Below, in pieces: positions 16,039 to 23,091 of a stretch of DNA of 28,276 nucleotides (positions are counted from its first letter, which is position 1; each line of letters begins with the position of its first letter). Source of the stretch: CAZBBB01 sp964490005 (GTDB taxonomy: Bacteria; Planctomycetota; B15-G4). The stretch spans positions 1 through 28,276 of the forward strand of contig CAZBBB010000036.1 of assembly GCA_964490005.1 (NCBI GenBank). Reading direction: 5' to 3'. Under the pieces are notes generated by a model, which worked only from the letters and a program-made list of their open reading frames with translations, was not told where the DNA came from and did no database searches. Both the position numbers and the translations under genes were made by a program.

Positions 16039-17535
16039 ATGGCCCGCCCCATGCCGACCCTGCTGCTCGCGATCCTGTGCGCCCTGCCGACGGCGGTCTC
16101 CGCGGCGGGCATCGGCGCCGAAATCGTGCGCCTGCGCGACGGCACGCTGGTGCACGGCACGATCCTGGAGTTCGACGAGGCCACGGGCTTCTTGTTCGAG
16201 CGCGCCGACACGGGCGGCCAGCTGCGGCTGCGCTGGGAGCACCTGCCGGCCAGCGAGGTCGCGCGCATCAAGGCCGGGCGCGGCTTCACCGGCGAGGACC
16301 CGCAGCCCTTCCTCGTCGACGTGGTGCAGCTCGTGCTGCGCAACGGCACGACCGAGACGGGGCTGCTGGTCGACGACGGGCGCGCCGATCTCTACACGCT
16401 GCGCCGGCGCAACGGCGTCGAGAGTTTCCCGCGCCAGTACGTGCGCGCGGTCGAGACGGCGCGCGTCGAGGGGCTGGCGATCCATCCGCCCGAGGAGCTG
16501 TACCCGCTGGTGGCCGGCGATCGCGCCGGGTCGACCGAGACCGCCGTGCAGTTCCAGCTCGCCGTCGACTGCGAGGGCGCCGGACTGTACGAGCGGGCCG
16601 CCGAGCACTACGCCCTCGTGCGGCAGCTCGACCCGGGTTACCGCGCCGAGCTGATCGCCGCGCGCGCCGCGCGCGTGCAGATCAAGATCGAGGACAAGGT
16701 CGAGACGGCGGTGCTCGACGAGATCGGCAACCTGCTCTACAAGAACCGCTTCGAGGAGGCCTACGCGGCGGTGGCGCGCTTCCGCGAGGCGTACCCGGCG
16801 AGCCGCCAGCTCGGCGAACTCGCGGCGCTCGAGGCCGAGATCGGCCGCCGCCGCGCGCAGTTCTACGCGGGCAAGATCGTGTCGGACTACTTCTCGTTCC
16901 TGAACAAGTCGCTGGGCGAGATCGCCCGCCAGCCGGGGATGACGCTCGGCGGCGCGCTCGAACTGCTCGACGGCGTCGTGCACGAGGAGGTCCTGGCACG
17001 CCTCGACGACGGCTACGGCATCGGCGCGCAGGCCGTGGCCGAGCTGTGGAGCCGGCGCAGCGGCGGCAGCAACCGCACGAGCAGCTACGGCACGGGCACG
17101 TTCATCCTCGGCAAGGACAAGGCGCTCGACTGGGTCGGCAGCGCGAGCGCCGACGAGGACGAGGCGGACTCCGGAGTCGAGGCGCCGGCGGACGACGCCG
17201 ATCTGCAGGCGCGCATCGAGGAGGTGCTCAAGAAGCGCCAGGAGGAGGCGGCCAAGCGGGCCGCGTCGGCCAAGTCCTCGCTCGAGCTGACGGAAGGCAT
17301 CACGCCCGACGAGTGGTGGGCGGGGGCCTCGACCGACGACCGCGTGCGCTGGTTGGCGGCCTACTACGCCGAGTTCGGCGGCGGCCTGTCGGTCCTGCGG
17401 GCCAAGCCCCGCAACTGCCGCACCTGCAACGCGCTGGGCACGGTCGAGGGCGTCAACGAGAAGAACGAAGTCGTGATCAAGACCTGCGGCACCTGCAAGG
17501 GGCTGAAGGTCGAACGCATCGTCACCTTCCGCTGA
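16039..17535 (+). CDS. Secreted helical protein with C-terminal CxxC...CxxC motif, function unknown
   Basis: The protein has 498 residues from ATG 16039; ATG 16051 is in frame and equally possible, giving 494. A signal peptide of about 22 residues ends in AVSA before AGIGAEIVRLRDG. Residues about 25-150 form a beta-rich domain in which RLRDGTLVHGTILEFDE and VLRNGTTETGLLVDDG look like two related SH3-like strand pairs. Residues about 180-270 are TPR-like (AAEHYALVRQLDPGYRAELI). A charged low-complexity linker runs at about 365-425. The C-terminus has Cys460-x2-Cys463-x19-Cys483-x2-Cys486, with CGTCKG recalling DnaJ-type or zinc-ribbon knuckles. A metal-binding knuckle in an exported protein is unusual; the cysteines could alternatively be disulfide-bonded. 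It lies one base after gspI, so it is probably cotranscribed. I do not recognise the family. Confidence 0.75.
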   Translation: MARPMPTLLLAILCALPTAVSAAGIGAEIVRLRDGTLVHGTILEFDEATGFLFERADTGGQLRLRWEHLPASEVARIKAGRGFTGEDPQPFLVDVVQLVLRNGTTETGLLVDDGRADLYTLRRRNGVESFPRQYVRAVETARVEGLAIHPPEELYPLVAGDRAGSTETAVQFQLAVDCEGAGLYERAAEHYALVRQLDPGYRAELIAARAARVQIKIEDKVETAVLDEIGNLLYKNRFEEAYAAVARFREAYPASRQLGELAALEAEIGRRRAQFYAGKIVSDYFSFLNKSLGEIARQPGMTLGGALELLDGVVHEEVLARLDDGYGIGAQAVAELWSRRSGGSNRTSSYGTGTFILGKDKALDWVGSASADEDEADSGVEAPADDADLQARIEEVLKKRQEEAAKRAASAKSSLELTEGITPDEWWAGASTDDRVRWLAAYYAEFGGGLSVLRAKPRNCRTCNALGTVEGVNEKNEVVIKTCGTCKGLKVERIVTFR

Positions 17536-17541
17536 GCGGCC

Positions 17542-18429
17542 GTGCTCGCGCTGCTGCTCGCCGTCATGCTCTGCCCGTCGCAGGAGGCGCCCTCGGCCCG
17601 CGTCGGCGCCGAGGCGGGCGGCCCGATCGCGCGCGGCGAGGACGCGGTCGTGATGCGCGTCGGCGACGTGGAACTGCGCCGCAGCGACGTGTTCCGCATG
17701 CTCGACCTGGCGGCGCCCGAGCGCTCGGGCGAAGTGCTGCGGCGCATGGTGCTCACGACGGCCGCCGAACTCGATGCGCGGGAGCACGGCATCGACGTCG
17801 CGGCGGCCGAGCTCGAGCAGCGCATCGAGCAGGCCCTGGCGGAGCAGCGCGCGGCCTTCGCGCTCGAGATCGACGAGACCGTGCCGATGGAGGAGTATCT
17901 CGAGCGCCGCCACGGGCTGAATGCGCAGGCCTTCCGCGAGGAGGTCCGGCGCATGGTGCTGGGCTGGATGCTGCTCGAGCGCGCCGTGCGCCTCGACCAG
18001 CGCCGCGCCGAGCGCGACATCCTGCAGGTGCTCGTCGTGGACGACGAGGCCCTGGCGGGCGAACTCTCCGGGCAGTTGCGCGGCGGGGCCTCGTTCAGCG
18101 TGCTCGCCAAGCGCCACTCGATGCACCCGTCGGCCGGGCAGGGCGGCGACCTGCCGCCGATGCCGGCCGACCTGGCCTCGCCGCTCGTCGAGGGACGCGC
18201 GTCGCTGGCGCCGGGCGAGCTGCTGGGGCCCGAGCCGATCACCCTCGGCGGGCGACGCTTCTGGCGCATCGTTCGGCTGGTCGAACGGCTGGCTCCCGAC
18301 CCGCGCCCCTGGAGCGAGCAGCGGGCCGAGATCGAGGCCGAACTCCTGATTCGGCCGGTCGTGGCCGACGAACTCTCCGTCTTTGAAGCCCGCGCGGCCG
18401 ACCGCTATCGTGTGTCGCGACCGCCATGA
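17542..18429 (+). CDS. Parvulin-type peptidyl-prolyl isomerase, SurA/PpiC-like
   Basis: The protein has 295 residues from GTG 17542, six bases after the previous stop. A hydrophobic N-terminus (LALLLAVMLCPSQEAPS) should export it. Residues about 38-150 form the helical SurA-N-type chaperone region (VMRVGDVELRRSDVFRML opening, helices to WMLLERAVRL). Residues about 155-255 hold a rotamase/PpiC domain: FSVLAKRHSMHPSAGQGGDL matches the parvulin signature A-x3-S-x-D/H-P-S-A-x2-G-G-D-L, followed by LAPGELLGPEPITLGGRRFW. The C-terminus is a short helical tail. Such proteins assist folding of exported or outer-membrane proteins. Its stop overlaps the scpB start (ATGA). Confidence 0.85.
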   Translation: MLALLLAVMLCPSQEAPSARVGAEAGGPIARGEDAVVMRVGDVELRRSDVFRMLDLAAPERSGEVLRRMVLTTAAELDAREHGIDVAAAELEQRIEQALAEQRAAFALEIDETVPMEEYLERRHGLNAQAFREEVRRMVLGWMLLERAVRLDQRRAERDILQVLVVDDEALAGELSGQLRGGASFSVLAKRHSMHPSAGQGGDLPPMPADLASPLVEGRASLAPGELLGPEPITLGGRRFWRIVRLVERLAPDPRPWSEQRAEIEAELLIRPVVADELSVFEARAADRYRVSRPP

Positions 18430-19022
18430 TCGAAAAGGCCAGCGACTCCCCGAGCGAAGAAGGCGGCGCACCCTCCGCGTCCGCGGCGCGCACGGCGGGG
18501 CCGGCGGCGCCGCTCGGCGTGCGCCTCGAGGCGGTGCTGTTCGCCGCCAGCCAGCCGCTCTCGCCGGTGCGCCTGTCGAACGTGCTGCAGGTCGAACTCG
18601 GTGACGTGCACGAGGCGCTCGCCGCGCTCGCCGCCGCGTGGCGGGACCGGCCCGGCGCGATCGACCTCGTCGAGGTCGCGGGCGGTTGGCGCTTCCTGAC
18701 GCGCCCCGAGCATGCCGAAGACCTCGCGCGCCTGCGCTCGCGGCCGGCGACCGAGCGGCTCTCGCCGGCGGCGCTCGAGACGCTCTCGGTGGTCGCCTAT
18801 CGTCAGCCCGTGACGCGCGCCGAGATCGAGGGCGTGCGGGGCGTGGCGGTGGGGCCGCTGCTCCGGCTGCTGCTCGAGCGCGACCTGATCCGCATCACCG
18901 GCCGCAGCACGGAGCCCGGCCATCCCCTGCTGTACGGCACGACCAAGCGCTTCCTCGACCATTTCGGTTTGGCGTCGCTCAAGGATCTGCCCGACCTGAA
19001 GGAACTCCTGGAGTCGGCATGA
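18426..19022 (+). CDS. scpB: Segregation and condensation protein B
   Basis: The protein has 198 residues, starting at ATG 18426 inside the previous stop. After a poor, Ala-rich 25-residue head, two winged-helix domains follow. The first opens with LGVRLEAVLFAASQPLSPVR, and the second contains LSPAALETLSVVAYRQPVTRAEIEGVRGV, the best-conserved ScpB signature. The end (GRSTEPGHPLLYGTTKRFLDHFGLASLKDLP) is also diagnostic. ScpB dimers bind ScpA and modulate the SMC complex in chromosome condensation. ScpA, its usual neighbour, is not in the window. Here scpB lies between two extracytoplasmic chaperone-like genes with overlaps at both ends. Confidence 0.96.
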   Translation: MIEKASDSPSEEGGAPSASAARTAGPAAPLGVRLEAVLFAASQPLSPVRLSNVLQVELGDVHEALAALAAAWRDRPGAIDLVEVAGGWRFLTRPEHAEDLARLRSRPATERLSPAALETLSVVAYRQPVTRAEIEGVRGVAVGPLLRLLLERDLIRITGRSTEPGHPLLYGTTKRFLDHFGLASLKDLPDLKELLESA

Positions 19023-20851
19023 GCTTCACCTGGTTCAAGAAGCACGAGAAGATGTTCCTCTGGGCGACGGTGGTCTTCTCCGTCCTGATCTTCGCGACCT
19101 TCTCGGGGTTCGGCGACCTCGAGGCGCTCATCGCGGGCCGCGGCGCGGGGGACGTGATCGGCGAGTTCACGGTGGCGTCGACCGGCGCGGTGCGCCAGGT
19201 GAGCTTCGACGAGTTCCACCGCGTGCGCACCGGCCTCAACCGCATCAGCCAGGCGAGCCGCCGCGAGCCGGTGGAGGACGACGACGTCTGGGCGCACCTC
19301 ATGCTGGCCGAGGACGCGCGCGCCGCGGGCCTGGTCGTGACCGACCAGGAGCTGGCCCAGGCCATGACCGGCGGCCAGCCGGTGTCGCGCGCGCAGTACG
19401 ACCAGCACTGGCGCGACCGCCTGCAGTTCAGTTCGGCGCGCGAGTTCGAGCAGCTCATGCGCGACACGATCCTGGGCGCGCGCTGGCAGCAGTACAGTGC
19501 GCAGTCCGAGCGCATCGTGAGCGCCGAGGACGTCTACGCGCGCTGGCGCGTCGACAACGAACTGTTCGACTACGAGGCGCTGCTCGTCGCCGACCTGCCG
19601 CTGGAGGAAGTCGCCGATCCCGACGAGGCGACGCTGCAGGCCTGGTGGGACGGCCTCAATCCCGGGATGCGCGCCCAGCAGTACGCCGAGTCGGCGCGCG
19701 TCGACCTCGTCGCGGCCTGGCTGGCCTTCTCGGACGAGCACCCCGAGGAACTGCTGGCCGCCGAACCCGAGCCGAGCGCGGCCGAGATCGACGCGCGCTT
19801 CGCGTCGCTGCAGCGCACGCGCTACGAGGGCGTCGAGGCGGCCGACGACGCGATCCGGGCGACACTCGCGCGCGAGCTGCGCCTGGGCGCGATCGTGCAG
19901 CGCACGCTGGGCGCCTTCCAGGAGCGGCCCGAGGCCGAGCGCACGAAGGAGGCCTTCATCGAGCAGATGGGGGCGGCCGGACTGACCGTCCGCGACGTGG
20001 AGGGCGGGCTCGACCGCGAGGGGCTGATCGCGCTCGAGCCGATCGGCGACGACCTGCTGCCCCTGTTCCTGGAGCGTCAGCCGCCGGGCGGCACGCACCT
20101 GGGCTACCCGGCGGGCGACCCGCGCGCGGCCTATGCCGTGTTCGTCGAGTCGGTGCAGCCCAGCCGCCCGCAGACGCTGCCGGAGGCGCGCGACGCCGCC
20201 GTCGCGAACTGGAAGGAGGAGCAGCGCAGTCGACCCGCGCGGGAGTTCCGCGAGGCGCTGCGCGAGGCCACGCGCGCGCTGCCCGAGGTCGCCGAGCTCG
20301 TCGCGCCGATCCTGGATTCGGCCGAGCAGCGCGTCGAGGCGGCGCTGGCCGCCCAGCCCGAACTCGACGAGGCCGCGCGCGCCGAGCTGGCCGCCGGCAT
20401 CCGGGAGGAGGCCGAGGAGCTCGAGATCCGGCCGCGCCTGGCGGAGTTCGAGCACCTCGCGTGGGCGACGGTCGCCCGCCCCGAGGGCAGCGAACTGCGC
20501 GTCTTTCAGGGCGTGTCGCGCGGCTACGCGCGCCTCGACGAAGGCGAGGAGCCCGAGGACGGCCTGACCCGCTTCCTCAAGACCAACGGCCAGATCTTCC
20601 GGATGTCGGTCGGCACGATCACCGAGCCTCTGCGGCACGCGGCGAGCGGTCAGACCGCCGTCGTGCACGTGACCGGTCGCCGCTTCCCGGAGATGGCGGC
20701 GATGTTCGACGACGCCGAGGGCCTGGCGAACGCGCGGCGCTCGCTCTCCACGCAGCGCGAGCAGGCCGCCCACGAGCGCTTCTCGCCCGAGAACCTCAAG
20801 CTCAGCCACGGGCTCAAGATCGCCGTGCCCGAGGAGCCGGCGACGAACTGA
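19019..20851 (+). CDS. Membrane-anchored PpiD/SurA-like chaperone without a recognisable parvulin domain
   Basis: The protein has 610 residues. ATG 19019 overlaps the scpB stop and has GGAG five bases upstream. A short basic head is followed by a membrane helix at about residues 11-31 (MFLWATVVFSVLIFATFSGFG), the same topology as PpiD. The region around 45-195 resembles the SurA/PpiD N-terminal helical domain: VSFDEFHRVRTGLNRIS, then EDDDVWAHLMLAEDARAAGL and VTDQELAQAM. The rest is helical and acidic with SurA-like pieces (EPSAAEIDARFASLQRTRY), and near the C-terminus SVGTITEPLRHAASGQTAVV is like the last strands of a parvulin domain. I do not find the parvulin catalytic signature (G-G-D-L) seen in the gene two places upstream. 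It is probably a periplasm-facing holdase. It converges with yidD, whose stop is 28 bases away. Confidence 0.78.
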   Translation: MSFTWFKKHEKMFLWATVVFSVLIFATFSGFGDLEALIAGRGAGDVIGEFTVASTGAVRQVSFDEFHRVRTGLNRISQASRREPVEDDDVWAHLMLAEDARAAGLVVTDQELAQAMTGGQPVSRAQYDQHWRDRLQFSSAREFEQLMRDTILGARWQQYSAQSERIVSAEDVYARWRVDNELFDYEALLVADLPLEEVADPDEATLQAWWDGLNPGMRAQQYAESARVDLVAAWLAFSDEHPEELLAAEPEPSAAEIDARFASLQRTRYEGVEAADDAIRATLARELRLGAIVQRTLGAFQERPEAERTKEAFIEQMGAAGLTVRDVEGGLDREGLIALEPIGDDLLPLFLERQPPGGTHLGYPAGDPRAAYAVFVESVQPSRPQTLPEARDAAVANWKEEQRSRPAREFREALREATRALPEVAELVAPILDSAEQRVEAALAAQPELDEAARAELAAGIREEAEELEIRPRLAEFEHLAWATVARPEGSELRVFQGVSRGYARLDEGEEPEDGLTRFLKTNGQIFRMSVGTITEPLRHAASGQTAVVHVTGRRFPEMAAMFDDAEGLANARRSLSTQREQAAHERFSPENLKLSHGLKIAVPEEPATN

Positions 20852-20878
20852 GCGGCGCGCGCCGGCTGGCCGGGACGT

Positions 20879-21121
20879 TCAGCGCCGACAGGGCGGCGCG
20901 GAGCGCACGACCGGGTCGAAGCCGCCCTTGCCGAGCGGCTGGCAGCGCAGCACGCGCCACAGGGCCAGCGCGCCGCCCACGAGCAGACCGCGACGCTGCA
21001 GGGCCTCCTCGGCGTAGTGCGAGCAGGAGGGGGTGAAGCGGCAGGCGCCGGTCAGCACCGCACCGAGCGTGGCCCGATAGGCGCCGATCAGCGCACGGAG
21101 CAGCGCGATGAGCGGCCTCAC
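20879..21121 (-). CDS. yidD: Membrane protein insertion efficiency factor YidD
   Basis: The protein has 80 residues on the minus strand from GTG 21121, which overlaps the rnpA stop as GTGA. The open frame extends further upstream, but that part is the shadow of rnpA. Family signatures are complete: an amphipathic start (LIALLRALIGAYRATLG), CRFTPSCSHYAEEAL with the conserved cysteines, and RCQPLGKGGFDPV. YidD is a small membrane-associated protein that assists YidC-dependent insertion of membrane proteins. The rnpA-yidD order is the common one in bacteria. yidC, which often follows, is absent because the strand meets the convergent PpiD-like gene. Confidence 0.95.
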   Translation of the reverse strand: MRPLIALLRALIGAYRATLGAVLTGACRFTPSCSHYAEEALQRRGLLVGGALALWRVLRCQPLGKGGFDPVVRSAPPCRR

Positions 21122-21510
21122 GGGGGCTGGCGGCGGGCGCGCTCCTGGGCGCGCGCGAGCAGCGGTCCGAGCGCGGCGAGGGCCTGCCCGAGCGTGGCCG
21201 GGGCGCGTTCGGGGCGCGCGATGACGACCATGTCGAGCGGCAGCGGCGCCTGCGCGCGCAGGCGCCGCCAGGCCTCGCGCAGCACGCGCTTGACGCGGTT
21301 GCGCCGCACGGCGGGTCCGACGCGCCGCGAGACCGACAGGGCCAGCCGGCTGACCGGCACACCGGGCTCGCCCGCGACCGACCACAGCACCAGCGCGGGC
21401 CCCACGTGCTTGCCGCCCTGCTTGAACACGCGCTCGATCGCGCGTCGGGCCGTCAACCGCGCCGCGCGCGGCAGGCGGCCCTCAGCTCCCGGCGGTGGCG
21501 GGGCGCGCAC
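21118..21510 (-). CDS. rnpA: Ribonuclease P protein component
   Basis: The protein has 130 residues from GTG 21510, which lies inside the 3' end of the upstream lipoprotein gene (29-base overlap). The opening GRLPRAARLTARRAIERVFKQG matches the usual RnpA start, and the RNA-binding signature is clear: SRRVGPAVRRNRVKRVLREA. The core then ends with MVVIARP, as in the family. It binds RNase P RNA and helps mature tRNA 5' ends. rpmH (ribosomal protein L34), the near-universal upstream neighbour of rnpA, is absent here. Instead the gene sits downstream of ndk and a TPR lipoprotein, in a translationally coupled minus-strand operon with yidD. Confidence 0.95.
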   Translation of the reverse strand: MRAPPPPGAEGRLPRAARLTARRAIERVFKQGGKHVGPALVLWSVAGEPGVPVSRLALSVSRRVGPAVRRNRVKRVLREAWRRLRAQAPLPLDMVVIARPERAPATLGQALAALGPLLARAQERARRQPP

Positions 21511-22513
21511 GCAGCTCCTCGATGCGCCGGAAGACCTCGGGCGCGAGCGGATCCTGCTCGTAGGAGAGCCGCTTGACCCGCAGGCGCAGGAAGCGCTCGA
21601 GATCCTGCGCGGCCTTGCCGTACTCGCCGAGGTCCTCGTGCACCGCGGCGCGGTTCCACAGCTGCGCCTCGTCGAGCAGGTTCTTCTCGTCGAGCAGCGC
21701 GAGCTGGGCCAGGAAGCCCTGCAGATCGCCGCGGTGGTAGTGGATCGTGGCGATCAGGTCGCGCAGCAGACGCTGCTGCTCGGCGTTGCCCTCGAGGCGA
21801 CGGTTGAGGTCCAGGCGCGCGCTCGGCGTGAGCCGCGTGTTCCGGTCGAGGCTCTGGCGCGTCAGGCGCGTCGACTCGTCGAGCAGCGCCAGCGCGCGCT
21901 CGGCCAGCGCGATCGTCTCGAGGTCGCGGTCGCCCATGCTGTTGAGCGTCAGCGCCAGCTCGACGATGGCGAAGGCATTGTCCTTCTGCAGCTCGAAGGC
22001 CAGCGTGCGCCGCAGGGCCGCCTCGGCGGCGACGAGGTGCGCCTGCCGGTCCTCGACCAGCCGCCGCAGCGCGCTCTCGTCCGCGCGGCGCCCGGCGGCC
22101 GAGAGGAACTCGCTCTGCAGCCGCTGCTCGGCCTTTTCGATGAGCGCGTCGGAGAGCAGGGCGGCCGCCAGATGCGCGCTGCCGAGGCCCAGGTGCACGC
22201 GGAAGTCGCCCTCGCCGTCGACGGTCGCCGCGTAGGACGCGAAGATGTCGATGGCCTCGTCGACCGTGGCCAGCTGCCGGGTGTTCTTGCCCAGCTTGAG
22301 CAGGCTGTACCCGCGCACGAGCTGCACCGAGAGCGAGCGGTCGTCGAGCGCCGCCGCCATGTTGGCCTGGTGCAGGGCGCGGGCGTAGTCGCCGCGTTCG
22401 TAGAAGGACTGCGCGTTCTCGCGGTGCAGCGAGAGGCGCGCCTCCTCCTGCTCGTCGAGGCCCGAGCAGCCGGCCAGCAGAAGCAGCGGCCCGAGGACCG
22501 CGACGCGGCGCAT
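21482..22513 (-). CDS. TPR lipoprotein, function unknown
   Basis: The protein has 343 residues on the minus strand. ATG 22513 is chosen because it overlaps the ndk stop (TGATG) and directly precedes a lipoprotein signal: basic start, hydrophobic VAVLGPLLLL and lipobox L-A-G-C with Cys16. An in-frame start further upstream (near 22564) would lie within ndk and spoil the signal peptide. The mature part is almost all helical. TPR-like repeats occur near residues 30-90 (NAQSFYERGDYARALHQANM) and near 290-330 (WNRAAVHEDLGEYGKAAQDL). It should sit on the outer face of a membrane. Its role beside ndk and rnpA is not evident. It ends 29 bases inside rnpA. Confidence 0.82.
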   Translation of the reverse strand: MRRVAVLGPLLLLAGCSGLDEQEEARLSLHRENAQSFYERGDYARALHQANMAAALDDRSLSVQLVRGYSLLKLGKNTRQLATVDEAIDIFASYAATVDGEGDFRVHLGLGSAHLAAALLSDALIEKAEQRLQSEFLSAAGRRADESALRRLVEDRQAHLVAAEAALRRTLAFELQKDNAFAIVELALTLNSMGDRDLETIALAERALALLDESTRLTRQSLDRNTRLTPSARLDLNRRLEGNAEQQRLLRDLIATIHYHRGDLQGFLAQLALLDEKNLLDEAQLWNRAAVHEDLGEYGKAAQDLERFLRLRVKRLSYEQDPLAPEVFRRIEELRARPATAGS

Positions 22514-22977
22514 CAGGCGAGATCTTCCTGGTCGTAGACCCATGCGTGTCCCACCGGCTTCCACTCGACGACGTCGTTGGCGTCGAAGAACAGCCCGATC
22601 TCCCGCTCGGCCGCCTCGGGCGAGTCCGAACCGTGAATGAGGTTGTAAGAGCGCGAGGCGCTGAAGTCACCGCGGATCGTGCCGGGCTCGGCGTTGCGGC
22701 CGAAGGTGGCGCCCATCATCTTGCGCGCGACGGCGATGGCGTCGACGCCCTCGAGCGCCAGCAGCAGCACCGGGCTGGCGCTCATGAACTTCACCAGGCC
22801 GGGGTAGAAGGGCTTGGTCTTGTGCGCCTCGTAGTGCTTGGCGAGCAGTTCGGGCGTGAGGCGCGCGAAGCGCGCGCCGACGACCTTCAGGCCCTTGTCC
22901 TCGAAGCGGGAGAGGATGCGCCCCATGAGGCCGCGCTGGACGGCATCGGGCTTGAGGATGATCAGAGTGCGTTCCAT
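22513..22977 (-). CDS. ndk: Nucleoside diphosphate kinase
   Basis: The protein has 154 residues from ATG 22977 on the minus strand. The sequence opens with MERTLIILKPDAVQRGLMG, the Ndk signature. It retains the nucleotide-binding segment around GTIRGDFS and the active-site loop NLIHGSDSPEAAEREI with the catalytic His (phosphohistidine intermediate). The enzyme transfers the gamma-phosphate between nucleoside triphosphates and diphosphates and balances NTP and dNTP pools in the cytoplasm. It is about ten residues longer than the common 140-144, with the extra at the C-terminus (HAWVYDQEDLA). It leads the minus-strand operon ndk, TPR lipoprotein, rnpA, yidD. Confidence 0.97.
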   Translation of the reverse strand: MERTLIILKPDAVQRGLMGRILSRFEDKGLKVVGARFARLTPELLAKHYEAHKTKPFYPGLVKFMSASPVLLLALEGVDAIAVARKMMGATFGRNAEPGTIRGDFSASRSYNLIHGSDSPEAAEREIGLFFDANDVVEWKPVGHAWVYDQEDLA

Positions 22978-23091
22978 GGGGCGGTCTTCGGCGATCCGGT
23001 TCGGGGGGGCGGGACGAAGGGGCCATCTTAGCGTCCGGGAGGCGGGGGCGGCATCCGGACCGGGCGGCCGATCGCTAGACTCGGGCGCGTG
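22978..23091. promoter_or_regulatory. Divergent promoter region between ndk and the coiled-coil lipoprotein
   Basis: This 114-base spacer must start both divergent transcripts. On the minus strand TAAGAT at 23030-23025 is a good -10 candidate for ndk, with no convincing -35 box. It would give a leader of roughly 40 bases. On the plus strand TAGACT at 23076-23081 lies only 7 bases before GTG 23089 and 10 before ATG 23092. If used as a -10 box, it would give a nearly leaderless mRNA for the lipoprotein. Both are single-element calls and uncertain. Confidence 0.4.

Noticed and set aside
16035..16040. TAGAAT as a -10 promoter element for the secreted Cys-motif protein
   Set aside because: Its first three bases are the gspI stop codon and the ATG follows one base later; there is no -35 box. 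Chance is a sufficient explanation.
20853..20864. 12-base palindrome CGGCGCGCGCCG between the convergent genes, as a bidirectional terminator
   Set aside because: It has no loop of usable size and no T run on either side, and alternating GC palindromes are common by chance at this composition.
21122..21385. N-terminal extension of yidD
   Set aside because: The extra codons lie within rnpA and read as Arg/Ala-rich shadow; the GTG at 21121 gives a standard 80-residue YidD.
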